64,000 nucleotides of DNA from Bradyrhizobium yuanmingense (GTDB lineage Bacteria > Pseudomonadota > Alphaproteobacteria > Rhizobiales > Xanthobacteraceae). Shown piece by piece: positions 1 to 9,107 of this stretch. Numbering within the stretch: the stretch's first letter is position 1; each line of letters begins with the position of its first letter. Below the pieces are notes generated by a model. It ran no database searches, was not told the DNA's origin, and saw only the letters and a list, made by a program, of their open reading frames with translations. The position numbers were made by a program, and so were the translations under genes. The stretch spans positions 558,001 through 622,000 of the forward strand of contig NZ_FMAE01000003.1 in the NCBI RefSeq assembly GCF_900094575.1, given 5' to 3'.

Positions 1-776
1 ACCGCACCAAGCGCAAGCCGACCGACAACATGCCCGCTTACGAATGCGTGCTGGCTGCAAAGCTCCTGCATCATCGATCAACCCGCGACGACAACGCTCA
101 GGCGCAGACGCTGCTCAACCGTGCGCTGGCGATGGATCCGAACTATGCCCACGCTCATGCCTGGAAGGCATGCGTGCTCGGTCAGTGCTGGATCTATGGC
201 TGGTGCGCCGACCGCGAGGCGACCTTCGAGCAGGTTGCTTCGGAGCTGGAAATTGCGTTGGCGCTCGACGACAACGACGCGGACGTACACCGAATTCTCG
301 CCGCGCTCAATCTGACGCGACACGACTACGAAAAGGCCACCTATCACCAGGAGCGTGCACTCGCCCTCAATCCGAACTACGACCTCGTCGTCGTGCAACA
401 GGGAGAGCTTCTGACCTGGCTGGGCCTGCCGGAGGAAGGCATCGACTGGATCAGGAAAGCGATGCGTCTCAACCCCTATCATCCCGAGCGCTTCTGGAGC
501 CATCTGGGCCGCGCCTATTATTGCGCGGAGAAATACGCCGAGGCCGCCGAGGCGTTTTCAAGGATCACGCGCCCCGACTATACCCATCATGCGTTCCTGG
601 CGGCGACATTCGCGCAGATGAAGAACGCGATCGCGGCCGGCGCTCACGCCGCCGAGGTCTTGAAGCGCGAACCGGGATTCTCGGTGGCAGCTTATCTTGC
701 GACGCTGCACTACAAGCGCGAGCCCGACCGGCAGCGTCACGAGGCCGGCCTCATCGCGGCCGGCTTGCCGGCTTGA
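1..776 (+). CDS. TPR-repeat protein, C-terminal part (5' end outside window)
   Basis: The frame is open to the left edge: the codons before the Met at 30 read R-T-K-R-K-P-T-D-N, so this is the C-terminal end of a longer protein. The visible ~250 residues are successive 34-residue TPR-like helices with alternating A-L-x-x-x-P-x-Y turns (for example around residues 35-65, 75-100, 110-140 and 145-170). Such C-terminal TPR arrays in Bradyrhizobium often follow an adenylate/guanylate cyclase or winged-helix domain, but that part is not visible, so the catalytic identity is inference. The role of the TPR part would be protein-protein interaction. The stop codon is a TGA at 774-776. Confidence 0.8.
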   Translation, partial: RTKRKPTDNMPAYECVLAAKLLHHRSTRDDNAQAQTLLNRALAMDPNYAHAHAWKACVLGQCWIYGWCADREATFEQVASELEIALALDDNDADVHRILAALNLTRHDYEKATYHQERALALNPNYDLVVVQQGELLTWLGLPEEGIDWIRKAMRLNPYHPERFWSHLGRAYYCAEKYAEAAEAFSRITRPDYTHHAFLAATFAQMKNAIAAGAHAAEVLKREPGFSVAAYLATLHYKREPDRQRHEAGLIAAGLPA

Positions 777-825
777 TCAACCCCGGGCAAGGACGAACAG
801 AGAGAGCTTTGCTGGTACAGAGGAC

Positions 826-2445
826 TCAGCGCAGCGCGGCGGTGCGCACGACGAACGACGTCGTCTCGAGCTTTGCGGTCGCGCTGCCCGAGAAATTGTC
901 GCAGGACAGGCCCTGCATTGGGTCGTCGGAGAAGCCCATCGCGATCACGGAGCGCGGCTTGACGAAATAGCCGCGCAGCGCCGCGGTATCGAGCTCGCCC
1001 ATCAGCGTCACCGACATCGCGTGGCTGGCGCTCGGCGACAGCATCACGATCTTGAGCCAGATGCTCTCGCCCTTGGCCGCAGACAGGCGGGTCGCGGTTG
1101 CGACCCTGCCGTCGACGCTCTTGCCGACCACGCTGTTGATCTCCGGCGCCTGAGCCACGCTGCGGGGGCGGGTGGTGCGCGGGATCGGCGCCGAGGCGGC
1201 GACGACATTGGCGCGGTCGACCGGGGAGGCCGCCGGCGCGTAAGCCAGGGCTTGCAGGGCCGCGTTGGACACGCTCGCGGTCGGTTGCGGATCGGTGGCC
1301 GCGGCCAGCGCCTGGCGCGCCTTCAGCGCGGCGACCTGCGCCGGCGTCGCCTGCTGCGGCGTGGCCGGAACGTCATCCCAGAAGCCGCGCGCATTGATGA
1401 TGTCGGCCGGGGTCTCCGGCTTTCCGTCAACAGGCTTGCCGGAAGCGGGCTTGTCAGCCACGGGCGCGGGCTTCGGCTTGGGCGGCGCGACGATCTGCGC
1501 ATCGGCCGACGCGAGCTGGATCGCGGCGGCGATCTGCGGCTTGGCGCGCGGCGTCGGCACCGGCTCGGCGGGCTTGGCGGCGGCTGCGACGACGGTCGGT
1601 GCCGCCGGCTTCGCGGCCGGGGCGGGCGCGCCCTCGTCATCCTCGTCGCTGGCGGCCGGAGCTGCCGGCTTGCTCCTGAACAAGGCTGCGAAGAAATTCG
1701 GCTTGCTGCCGGCATCATCGCCGTTGCCGCGCCGCTCGATCTCGGCCTTGGCGAGCTCATAGTTCTTCAGCGGCACGCCATCGGTTGGCAGATGCACCGT
1801 CTTGCCGTCCGGGAAGACGCGGGCGAGCTGGTCATGCGTCATCCGCGGCCAGTGCCGGACGCTGCCGGTGTCGAGGTGCACGAAAGGCGAGCCGGATGTC
1901 GGATAGAAGCCGACCCCGCCGCGCTGCAGGCGCAGGCCGGCGAAGCGGATCTGCTCCAGCGGTACGCCGGGGATGAAGAAGTCTATCGCATGGCCCAGCA
2001 TGTGCTGGCTGGCGCGCGCCACGCCGGAGGAGCGGCGGCGGAGCATGGCGTTGGTGGCGGGGGAGCGATAGGAGGAGATGATCTGAATCGGCTGCTTGCC
2101 GTCGACGTCCCGATAGACTTCCCAGAGGATGTCGAACAGGCGACGGTCCATGACCGTCTGTTCCTGGGTACGCCAGTCGCGCAGGAAGTGGTTGAGCTGC
2201 TTCAGCGCCGCCTCGTCGTAGCGCCCGTCGCGCTTGAAGGTGACGGTGAGGTCTTCGCCGGAATGGGTGTGGTGGAACGAGAGCGTCTTGGTCTCGTTCA
2301 GAGCGGCGGCGTCATGAACCGAACCGGCGGCCGCAAGCAGCAATGCAGCCGCAAGGCCGATCCGGGATCCGGCCTTCACGCCCGCATGGGACAACGACAG
2401 CACAACGAATTGGCGTGCGAGACCAGTCAGCACGTATGAGCCCAC
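826..2445 (-). CDS. DUF882 / YcbK-like M15-type murein hydrolase domain protein
   Basis: This is a 539-residue protein with a hydrophobic N-terminal export segment (about residues 28-48), a DUF882 (YcbK-like, peptidase M15-related) domain at about 50-205 and a long Ala/Pro/Lys-rich tail that looks disordered. The zinc-site signature SQHMLGHAIDF (HxxGxAxD pattern) and a later FVHLD histidine are present, which supports a metal-dependent peptidoglycan amidase/endopeptidase fold acting in the periplasm. The domain is like E. coli YcbK; the tail is far longer. It lies downstream of an L,D-transpeptidase on the same strand, the same pairing as ycbB-ycbK in E. coli. The start is uncertain: GTG at 2445 or GTG at 2433, neither with a convincing ribosome-binding site. 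Confidence 0.85.
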   Translation of the reverse strand: MGSYVLTGLARQFVVLSLSHAGVKAGSRIGLAAALLLAAAGSVHDAAALNETKTLSFHHTHSGEDLTVTFKRDGRYDEAALKQLNHFLRDWRTQEQTVMDRRLFDILWEVYRDVDGKQPIQIISSYRSPATNAMLRRRSSGVARASQHMLGHAIDFFIPGVPLEQIRFAGLRLQRGGVGFYPTSGSPFVHLDTGSVRHWPRMTHDQLARVFPDGKTVHLPTDGVPLKNYELAKAEIERRGNGDDAGSKPNFFAALFRSKPAAPAASDEDDEGAPAPAAKPAAPTVVAAAAKPAEPVPTPRAKPQIAAAIQLASADAQIVAPPKPKPAPVADKPASGKPVDGKPETPADIINARGFWDDVPATPQQATPAQVAALKARQALAAATDPQPTASVSNAALQALAYAPAASPVDRANVVAASAPIPRTTRPRSVAQAPEINSVVGKSVDGRVATATRLSAAKGESIWLKIVMLSPSASHAMSVTLMGELDTAALRGYFVKPRSVIAMGFSDDPMQGLSCDNFSGSATAKLETTSFVVRTAALR

Positions 2446-2647
2446 CCAGTCGACGAGCGTTCAAATGGACTCTCCCGCCAACCCCGTTAGCAGCGCGAAA
2501 GAGGATGAACGCTTTCTTAAAGCGAGAAGGTTAATTTGAGGTTGACCTTCTCGCCCCCAAACCAAGTCAGATTACGATCCTAAGCGGTTGACTGTGGCAA
2601 AAAAACGCCCGCCGCCCCATCGCAGGTCGCAGCATGGTTAACGTCAA

Positions 2648-2672
2648 CGACCCCATCCTGGGGACGGGGTCG
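2648..2672 (-). terminator. hairpin downstream of the L,D-transpeptidase gene
   Basis: An 11-bp stem (2648-2658 with 2662-2672, one G-T wobble) closes a 3-nt loop about 45 bp past the transpeptidase stop and before the DUF882 gene on the same strand. The tail on the minus strand is only modestly T-rich (TTGACGTT), so it may be a leaky terminator or attenuator between the two genes. Confidence 0.5.
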
Positions 2673-2717
2673 CTGATTTCCTTGCAGAATTTCAGGAAAA
2701 CGAGTGCGGGACGGGCG

Positions 2718-4886
2718 TCAGCGGGTAAACACCCGCTGCTGTTGCGGACGGCGGCCGACCGGTGCCGGCGGCACGGCCTGGGTGGGCGCCCCGAACAGCC
2801 GCTCGAAGAAGTTCGGCCCGGACGAGCCGAAGCCGCTGCCGTTGTTGGCCACGGCCACTCCGGAGGGCAGCGTCGTTGCCGGACGCGAATAGCTCGGCTG
2901 GGAATGCGCCACGACGGCCTCGAGGTCCTTGCCGCGGTTGTTCTTCAGGACGTTGATCATGGCCGCGTCGCGGCCATAGACGTCCTTGCGGAACTGCAGC
3001 TTGCCGGCCTCATCCACGAACGCGGTCTGATAGGTGATGTTGACCGGGATTGGGGTCGGGAATTTCAGGTCGATCTCGCTTTTGCCGTACATGCTGCGGA
3101 TGCGCTCCGGCGTGTACTTCTCGTTCGGCATGACGATGTTGAGCAGAACGGAGGCGTACTGATCCGGATTCTGCACGCGCATGCAGCCATGGCTGAAGGC
3201 GCGCTCTTCCTTGGCGAACAAATGCTTGTCCGGCGTGTCGTGTTGATAGACGAGGAACTTGTTCGGGAAGTTGAAGCGGATGCGGCCGAGCGCGTTGGCT
3301 TCGCCCGGCGGCTGCGAAATGTGCACCGAGCCGTCGCGGTTTTGCTCAAGCCTCAGGCCCATGCGTTGAAGCACGGTCGGGTCCTGCTGCAATGCCGGCA
3401 GGTACTCGTTGTAAACGATGGATGGCGGCACATTCCAGGTCGGGTTCACCGTGATGTACTTCATCGTCTCGGTGAGGAGCGGGGTGGCTTGCTTGCCCGG
3501 CTTGCCGGTGACGACGCGTGTGGTCCAGACCTGCTGGCCGCGTTGCATCACTTTCAAAGTGAAATCGGGAATGTTGAGGATGACATAGGCATCACCCAGC
3601 GACGGCGCGCCGAGCTCGCGCGGCAGCCAGCGCCAGCGTTCCATGTTCACCAGCACCACGTCGATCTGCTTGTCGCGCTTGGGGGTGTTGAGCGCCTTGA
3701 CCGTCTTGTCGTCGAGGATGCCGGTCGCCTTCAGCTCGGCGCCGCTCTGGAACTTGCGCACGGCTTCGGCGACCGCCGCGTCATAGCGGGTGTCGCTCGC
3801 GTTCTCGGCGAGGCCTAGCTTGGCGCGCAGTTGCGGCACGCGCGGATCTTCCACGACGATCTCAGCCTGCTTCTTGCCGGCAGGGGTGTATTTCAGCGCA
3901 GGGCCGTCGGCGATCTCGATCACCGGACCGCTGCCCTGGCCGCGCAGCTCGGCGAGCTTGGCCTTCAGCTCCTTGTAGAGCTTGTGCGGCGGGTTGTAAC
4001 TCTCGAGCGCCGCGGAGGCGTCCGCCGCCGTCGTGATCTTGGCGAGCACTTCGCCGGGATCGACCGGATGCTCGGGATAGAGAATGTCGCCGCTCGCCTG
4101 CGACCAATGCATGCGGCCGCTCTGGGCGTGGCGCGCATAGTCGAACATGCTGGCGGTGAGCTTGAGCTCGGCATCAGCCAGCGCATCGGGGGTCGTGGCG
4201 GCGAAATCCGGCACCGGATAGTCGGCGGGATTGAGACCGTCGGACGCCGCGTCCTTGAGCCGTGCGATCACGCCCTTGGCCGCAGCAGTCAGGTTGCCGC
4301 CTTGCGTCCAGACCGGCGCGAAGTCGCGCGCGCCATAGAACTTCTCAATCGCTGCACGCTCGTTCTTGCGGTCGAAATGGCGCGAGGTCTTAGCGCCGAT
4401 GATGTCCTTGAGCTTGTCCGCGACCGGTTGGTCGGCGGTGGGCACGTTGCTTGCGGCCTTCACCGGTTCGGCGGCCGGTGCTGCGGGAGCCGCCGGCGTG
4501 GCCGTTGCGGTGTCGGCCTTGGCCGGCTCGGTTTTCGCAGTCTCGCTCTTCGGCGCTTCCGGCGCGGGTGTGGTGGCAACGTCGGAGGGCTTGGTCTCCA
4601 CCTTGTCCGCCGTGGGCGCGACGTTCACCTTGGCGGAATCCCTTGCGACGTCCTTCGTGGAATCCTGCACCGTGGCGGTGGTGTCGAGCTTGATGTCGGC
4701 TGCAGTCGGGGGCGGGACGTTTGCCGGTTCGGGGCGCGGGATCGCGGCTTCGATCGCGAGTTCCGCGGCGCTGCTGCGCGGCAGATCCTGCGCCAGGACC
4801 GAGCTGGCCGACACCGTGAGGAAGGTCGCCGCGACCGTCATCAAGACACGGTCAAAGCCCACACGGTGGTTCAAACAGTCACGCAT
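2718..4886 (-). CDS. L,D-transpeptidase (YcbB/LdtD-like, YkuD domain)
   Basis: This 722-residue exported protein has an N-terminal signal peptide (hydrophobic residues about 14-31, likely cut after VLA). An Ala/Pro/Lys/Thr-rich linker runs to about 150, followed by a catalytic scaffold region, a peptidoglycan-binding helical segment (about 355-400) and a C-terminal YkuD domain. The catalytic motif SHGCMR is intact with the nucleophile near Cys568, and an upstream histidine in the LVYQHDTPDK region fits the family. It would form 3-3 cross-links in peptidoglycan in the periplasm. The size and domain order match LdtD/YcbB rather than short YkuD proteins. Start chosen at ATG 4886 with a GAGGGG ribosome-binding site about 9 nt upstream. 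Its neighbour downstream is a YcbK-like protein. Confidence 0.93.
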   Translation of the reverse strand: MRDCLNHRVGFDRVLMTVAATFLTVSASSVLAQDLPRSSAAELAIEAAIPRPEPANVPPPTAADIKLDTTATVQDSTKDVARDSAKVNVAPTADKVETKPSDVATTPAPEAPKSETAKTEPAKADTATATPAAPAAPAAEPVKAASNVPTADQPVADKLKDIIGAKTSRHFDRKNERAAIEKFYGARDFAPVWTQGGNLTAAAKGVIARLKDAASDGLNPADYPVPDFAATTPDALADAELKLTASMFDYARHAQSGRMHWSQASGDILYPEHPVDPGEVLAKITTAADASAALESYNPPHKLYKELKAKLAELRGQGSGPVIEIADGPALKYTPAGKKQAEIVVEDPRVPQLRAKLGLAENASDTRYDAAVAEAVRKFQSGAELKATGILDDKTVKALNTPKRDKQIDVVLVNMERWRWLPRELGAPSLGDAYVILNIPDFTLKVMQRGQQVWTTRVVTGKPGKQATPLLTETMKYITVNPTWNVPPSIVYNEYLPALQQDPTVLQRMGLRLEQNRDGSVHISQPPGEANALGRIRFNFPNKFLVYQHDTPDKHLFAKEERAFSHGCMRVQNPDQYASVLLNIVMPNEKYTPERIRSMYGKSEIDLKFPTPIPVNITYQTAFVDEAGKLQFRKDVYGRDAAMINVLKNNRGKDLEAVVAHSQPSYSRPATTLPSGVAVANNGSGFGSSGPNFFERLFGAPTQAVPPAPVGRRPQQQRVFTR

Positions 4887-5233
4887 TGTGTCGCACCCCT
4901 CGGGTGAACTGTTCCTTCATGGAACAGGTCGTTATCGCTTATTGATGTTTCGGCTAAACCGCGCCGGCCTCTCGAAAGTTGCACGCCTGCACGCAACGAT
5001 TCTGACGCAGACGATATACAGGCCCCGATTTTGCGGCCAGCGCTGCCCGGGGCAACTCACGACAAACTGACTTCAAGGGAGCCTCTTGGCAACGGATTGT
5101 ACGCTTCTGCCACGCGCTTTTCCCTCTGTCTGTCACTTCCAAGTCACGGTTCAAATCGCAGACGAATTCCGTCGTCACGCGAACGGCTTAGAGCGATCTC
5201 GCACCGCCGCGCGAAGCTTCGTTCGCACTGGGC
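4887..5233. other. 347-bp intergenic region with an inverted repeat
   Basis: This gap separates two minus-strand genes, the NtrC-type regulator and the L,D-transpeptidase. It should hold the 3' end of the regulator transcript and the promoter/leader of the transpeptidase. The only clear structure is a perfect 7-bp inverted repeat with a 5-nt loop at 4909-4927 (CTGTTCC/GGAACAG), 22 bp before the transpeptidase start. It could be an operator or a small leader hairpin. I see no convincing gene here; an open 74-codon frame on the minus strand has no ribosome-binding site or recognisable features. Confidence 0.5.
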
Positions 5234-6730
5234 TCAATGCGTCTCCTCGCCGCTTTTGCCGCCATGCCCGGGAACCCCGGCCTCGTCGAGTTTGCGGTAG
5301 AGCGTCGAGCGGCCGATTTTGAGTCGGCGAGCCACTTCGGACATCTGGCCGCGATAATGCGAGATCGCGAAACGGATGATCTCGTTCTCCATGTCCTCCA
5401 GCGGGCGGACATCCCCGGTCGCAGTGAGCATAGACAGCGTTCCCACCGCGGGGAGCGGGGCGATTGGTATTTCATTACCCGACACTACGGAGGGCGTCGC
5501 CGCCGGCTCGAGCAGCAACGGAGCGGTCGGAATATCCGTGACGGGATGCGCTTGCGAGGCGAGCAGAGGGAAGTCGCCGAGACCAAGCTGGTCCCCGTCG
5601 CTCATCACCACGGCGCGATAGACCGCGTTCTCGAGCTGGCGGATGTTGCCGGGCCAGTCGAGCTGGGCAAGATGGGCCACCGCCTCGCCGCTGATCCCGG
5701 TGATCGGGCGGCTCTCCTCGGCGGCAAAGCGCGCGATGAAATGCCTGAGCAGGTGCGGGATATCCTCACGCCGCGCGCGCAGCGAGGGGATCGTCAGCGG
5801 CAGCACGTGCAGCCGGTAGAACAGGTCTTCCCGGAATTGTCCCTGCTTCACCCGCTCCAGCAGCTTGCGATTGGTGGCCGAGATGATGCGGACGTCGACC
5901 TTGAGCGGCTTGCGGCCGCCGACCGATTCCACGGCGCCTTCCTGGAGCGCACGCAGCAGCTTTACCTGCGCCGTCAGCGGCAGCTCGCTGACCTCGTCCA
6001 GAAACAGCGTGCCGCCATGAGCCTCGACGAACTTGCCCGTGTGCCGCTCGGTGGCCCCGGTGAAGGCGCCCTTCTCATGGCCGAACAGGATGGACTCGAC
6101 GAGGTTGTCGGGAATTGCGCCGCAATTGACCGCAACGAACGGCTTGGCCTTGCGCTCGCCGCTGCCATGGATTGCGCGCGCGAACATCTCCTTGCCGACG
6201 CCGGACTCGCCCTCGATCAGCACGGGGATCGCGGAGTTTGCCGCCTTCTGGGCGGCGCGCATCACGCCCGTCATCGCTTCGGAGCGGGTGATGATGTCGG
6301 AGAAGGTGAGCCGTCCTTCGCGGCTGTGACGGATGCGCTGCAATTCCCCCTTGAGCGCGGACGTGTTGAGCGCGTTGCGAAGCGAGACCTGGAGCCGCTC
6401 GACGCCGACCGGCTTGACGACGAAATCGGCTGCGCCCGCGCGCATCGCGGAGATCACGTTGTCGATACCGCCATGAGCGGTCTGCACGATGACGGGGACG
6501 CTCAGGCCGGCTTCGCGGATCTTCGCCAATACGCCCATGCCGTCGAGGCCGGGCATCACGAGATCGAGGATGACGGCGTCGATGGCCGGTCCGTCGGGGG
6601 CAGTGAGGGCGGCAATTGCGGCGTCACCGGAGTCCACGACGACCGTCTCATAGCCGCATTTCTGCACCATGTTCTCGACCAGCCGGCGGGCTACAGCGTC
6701 GTCGTCGGCGATCAAAATACTGGCAGCCAT
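5234..6730 (-). CDS. sigma-54-dependent NtrC-family response regulator
   Basis: This 498-residue protein has the full three-domain NtrC layout: receiver (about 1-120, phosphoacceptor Asp in VILDLVMPG), AAA+ domain (about 140-375) and a Fis-type helix-turn-helix at the C-terminus (about 450-490). Walker A is ESGVGKE and the sigma-54 contact loop GAFTGA is intact, so it should activate RNA polymerase containing RpoN. A variable linker of about 75 residues separates AAA+ and Fis domains. No histidine kinase lies beside it. Its position upstream of the L,D-transpeptidase/YcbK pair suggests, but does not show, a cell-envelope target. Target genes and signal are unknown. Confidence 0.93.
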   Translation of the reverse strand: MAASILIADDDAVARRLVENMVQKCGYETVVVDSGDAAIAALTAPDGPAIDAVILDLVMPGLDGMGVLAKIREAGLSVPVIVQTAHGGIDNVISAMRAGAADFVVKPVGVERLQVSLRNALNTSALKGELQRIRHSREGRLTFSDIITRSEAMTGVMRAAQKAANSAIPVLIEGESGVGKEMFARAIHGSGERKAKPFVAVNCGAIPDNLVESILFGHEKGAFTGATERHTGKFVEAHGGTLFLDEVSELPLTAQVKLLRALQEGAVESVGGRKPLKVDVRIISATNRKLLERVKQGQFREDLFYRLHVLPLTIPSLRARREDIPHLLRHFIARFAAEESRPITGISGEAVAHLAQLDWPGNIRQLENAVYRAVVMSDGDQLGLGDFPLLASQAHPVTDIPTAPLLLEPAATPSVVSGNEIPIAPLPAVGTLSMLTATGDVRPLEDMENEIIRFAISHYRGQMSEVARRLKIGRSTLYRKLDEAGVPGHGGKSGEETH

Positions 6731-6857
6731 GGTGTTCCCCGCACGCTACTACTATCTGTCTCGAATCGGGGCACTCTGGCCGAAGCCGATTAACGCACGC
6801 TTAAACCTTGATGCCCCCGCCTGCCGCCGCGATTGTTGAACACAGGTTTCCCACACA

Positions 6858-8795
6858 ATGAATTCGCGCTCCAAGTCCGCCTTGAACAAATCTGCCTTGA
6901 ACAAGTCCGCTCTCAAGAAGTCCGCTCCCGGCAAGCCCGCTCTCCGCAAGCCAAGCACCAAAAAATCCGCCCCCAAGGCAAGGCCCTCCAAAGCTGCACC
7001 CTCCAAAGCTGCGAGCAAGACCGGCAAGCTTCCGGAGTGGAACCTGGCCGACCTCTATTCCGGGATCGAGGCGCCGGAGGTGGCGCGCGACCTCGAGAGA
7101 ATGGATGCCGACTGCGTCGCCTTCGAGACGGACTACAGGGGCAAGCTGGGGACAGGGACAGCAAACGAAGATGGCGGAAAGTGGCTCGCCGAGGCGGTGC
7201 GACGCTATGAGGCGATCGACGATCTCGCCGGCCGTCTCGGCTCCTATGCCGGGCTCGTCCATGCCGGCGACAGTGTGGACCCTGCGATTTCAAAGTTTTA
7301 CGGCGACGTGTCCGAGCGGCTGACGGCGGCGTCCACGCATCTGTTGTTCTTCGCGCTCGAGCTCAATCGGATCGATGACGATATTTTGAATCGCGCGATG
7401 CAGGCCGCCGAGCTCGCGCACTACCGTCCCTGGATCGAGGATCTGCGCAAGGAGAAGCCGTACCAGCTCGACGACAAGCTCGAGCAGCTTTTCCTGGAGA
7501 AGGCGCAGACCGGCTATTCAGCCTTCAACCGGCTGTTCGATCAGACCATCTCCAGCCTCCGCTTCAAGGTCGGCGCCAAGGAGCTCGCGATCGAGCCGAC
7601 GCTGAATCTGCTGCAGGATCGCGACGGCGCCAAGCGCAAGAGCGCGGCGGAGGCACTGGCGAAGACCTTCAAGGCCAATGAGCGCACCTTTGCGCTGATC
7701 ACCAACACGTTGGCCAAGGACAAGGACATCTCCGACCGCTGGCGCGGCTTCAAGGACGTGGCCGATTCCCGCCATCTGAACAATCGTGTCGAGCGCGAGG
7801 TCGTCGATGCGCTGGTCGCCTCGGTGCGCGCAGCCTATCCGAAACTGTCGCATCGCTATTATGCGCTGAAAGCGAAATGGTTCGGCAAGAAGCGGCTGGC
7901 CTATTGGGACCGCAACGCGCCGCTGCCTTTCGCGGCGACCGATGTCATCGCCTGGCCGGAGGCGCGCAGCATGGTGCTGACGGCCTATCGCGGCTTCTCG
8001 CCCAAAATGGCCGATATCGCCGAGCGCTTCTTCACCGACCGCTGGATCGACGCGCCGGTCCGGCCGGGCAAGGTGCCCGGGGCGTTCTCGCATCCGACCA
8101 CGCCGTCAGCGCACCCTTACGTTCTCATGAACTACCAGGGCAAGCCGCGCGACGTGATGACGCTCGCGCATGAGCTCGGCCATGGCGTCCATCAGGTGCT
8201 CGCGGCAAAGAACGGCGCGCTGATGGCGCCGACGCCGCTGACCCTGGCGGAGACCGCGAGCGTGTTCGGCGAAATGCTCACCTTCAAGCGGCTGCTGGCC
8301 CAGACCAAGAGCGCGAAGCAGCGCCAGGCGCTGCTCGCCGGCAAGGTCGAGGACATGATCAACACCGTGGTGCGGCAGATCGCGTTCTATTCCTTCGAGC
8401 GTGCGGTCCACACCGAGCGCAAGAACGGCGAGCTCACCGCGACGCGGCTCGGCGAGATCTGGCTGTCGGTGCAGGGCGAGAGCCTTGGACCGGCGATCGA
8501 GATCAAGGCGGGCTACGAGAACTACTGGATGTACATCCCGCACTTCATCCATTCGCCGTTCTATGTCTACGCCTACGCGTTCGGCGACTGTCTCGTGAAC
8601 TCGCTCTATGCCGTCTACGAGAACGCGGCCGAGGGTTTCGCCGAGCGCTATCTCGACATGCTCGCCGCCGGCGGCACCAAGCACTATTCCGAGCTGCTGC
8701 GGCCATTCGGGTTAGATGCGAAGGACCCAAAGTTCTGGGACGGCGGGCTCAGCGTCATCGCCGGAATGATCGACGAGCTGGAGGCGATGGGCTGA
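6858..8795 (+). CDS. M3-family oligoendopeptidase (PepF-like)
   Basis: This 645-residue zinc metallopeptidase has the M3 signature HELGH at residues 438-442 inside LAHELGHGVHQ, followed by an ETASVFGEM segment that supplies the third zinc-ligand region. It would cleave short peptides in the cytoplasm, as PepF-type M3B enzymes do. The enzyme proper starts near residue 60 (WNLADLYSGIEAPEV). Before it lies an unusual Lys/Ser/Ala/Pro tail built of 5-residue units (KSALN, KSALN, KSALK, KSAPG, KPALR). The next in-frame ATG is too far into the domain, so the tail is probably translated. The gene is divergent from the NtrC-type regulator. Confidence 0.9.
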   Translation: MNSRSKSALNKSALNKSALKKSAPGKPALRKPSTKKSAPKARPSKAAPSKAASKTGKLPEWNLADLYSGIEAPEVARDLERMDADCVAFETDYRGKLGTGTANEDGGKWLAEAVRRYEAIDDLAGRLGSYAGLVHAGDSVDPAISKFYGDVSERLTAASTHLLFFALELNRIDDDILNRAMQAAELAHYRPWIEDLRKEKPYQLDDKLEQLFLEKAQTGYSAFNRLFDQTISSLRFKVGAKELAIEPTLNLLQDRDGAKRKSAAEALAKTFKANERTFALITNTLAKDKDISDRWRGFKDVADSRHLNNRVEREVVDALVASVRAAYPKLSHRYYALKAKWFGKKRLAYWDRNAPLPFAATDVIAWPEARSMVLTAYRGFSPKMADIAERFFTDRWIDAPVRPGKVPGAFSHPTTPSAHPYVLMNYQGKPRDVMTLAHELGHGVHQVLAAKNGALMAPTPLTLAETASVFGEMLTFKRLLAQTKSAKQRQALLAGKVEDMINTVVRQIAFYSFERAVHTERKNGELTATRLGEIWLSVQGESLGPAIEIKAGYENYWMYIPHFIHSPFYVYAYAFGDCLVNSLYAVYENAAEGFAERYLDMLAAGGTKHYSELLRPFGLDAKDPKFWDGGLSVIAGMIDELEAMG

Positions 8796-8821
8796 CGCAT
8801 TCGCCATCCGTAAAACATCCG

Positions 8822-8860
8822 TTGAACCGACTCGTTGGTTGTGTTATACAAGTGTATAAC
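8822..8860 (+). promoter_or_regulatory. promoter and overlapping palindromic operator of the antitoxin-toxin pair
   Basis: A sigma-70-like promoter is readable: TTGAAC at 8822-8827, a 17-nt spacer and TATACA at 8845-8850. The -10 box lies inside a palindrome with perfect 8-bp arms (GTTATACA 8843-8850, TGTATAAC 8853-8860) around a 2-nt centre. The palindrome ends 16 bp before the antitoxin start. This layout is what autorepression by an AbrB/MazE-type antitoxin would need; the binding itself is inference. Confidence 0.7.
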
Positions 8861-8876
8861 GCGCCGGAGGTCAGCC

Positions 8877-9101
8877 ATGAAAATTGAGATCAAGAAGATC
8901 GGCAATTCGGATGGTTTGCTGTTGCCACGCGAGCTGATGCAGCGCCTCGATCTCAAGCGCGGCCAGCAATTGCATGTGGTGGAATTGCCTGGTGGTGGTT
9001 TTCAGCTGCTGCCCTACGACCCCGATTTCGAGCGGACGATGGAGATCGCCGACGAGATCATGGATAAGTATCGCGACACGCTCGCTGCGCTCGCAAAATA
9101 G
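8877..9101 (+). CDS. AbrB/MazE-family antitoxin
   Basis: This is a 74-residue protein with an N-terminal SpoVT/AbrB swapped-hairpin domain (KIGNSDGLLLPRELMQRLDL, residues about 7-26), typical of MazE-like DNA-binding antitoxins, and an acidic C-terminal helix that probably wraps the toxin. Start chosen at ATG 8877 because a GGAGG lies 5-10 nt upstream; the frame extends further back but without a site. It is followed 6 bp later by a Doc-type toxin gene, so it is the likely antitoxin and, by analogy, the autorepressor of the pair through the palindrome just upstream. Confidence 0.88.
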   Translation: MKIEIKKIGNSDGLLLPRELMQRLDLKRGQQLHVVELPGGGFQLLPYDPDFERTMEIADEIMDKYRDTLAALAK

Positions 9102-9107
9102 CTGGCG

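Noticed and set aside
5148..5158. GGTTCAAATC, a T-loop-like sequence suggesting a tRNA
   Set aside because: The flanking 5-base arms (TCACG and GCAGA) do not pair and no acceptor, D or anticodon arms are found around it.
4954..5178. 74-codon minus-strand frame in the gap before the L,D-transpeptidase
   Set aside because: No ribosome-binding site, no recognised motif and lower coding character than neighbouring genes; could be real but unsupported.
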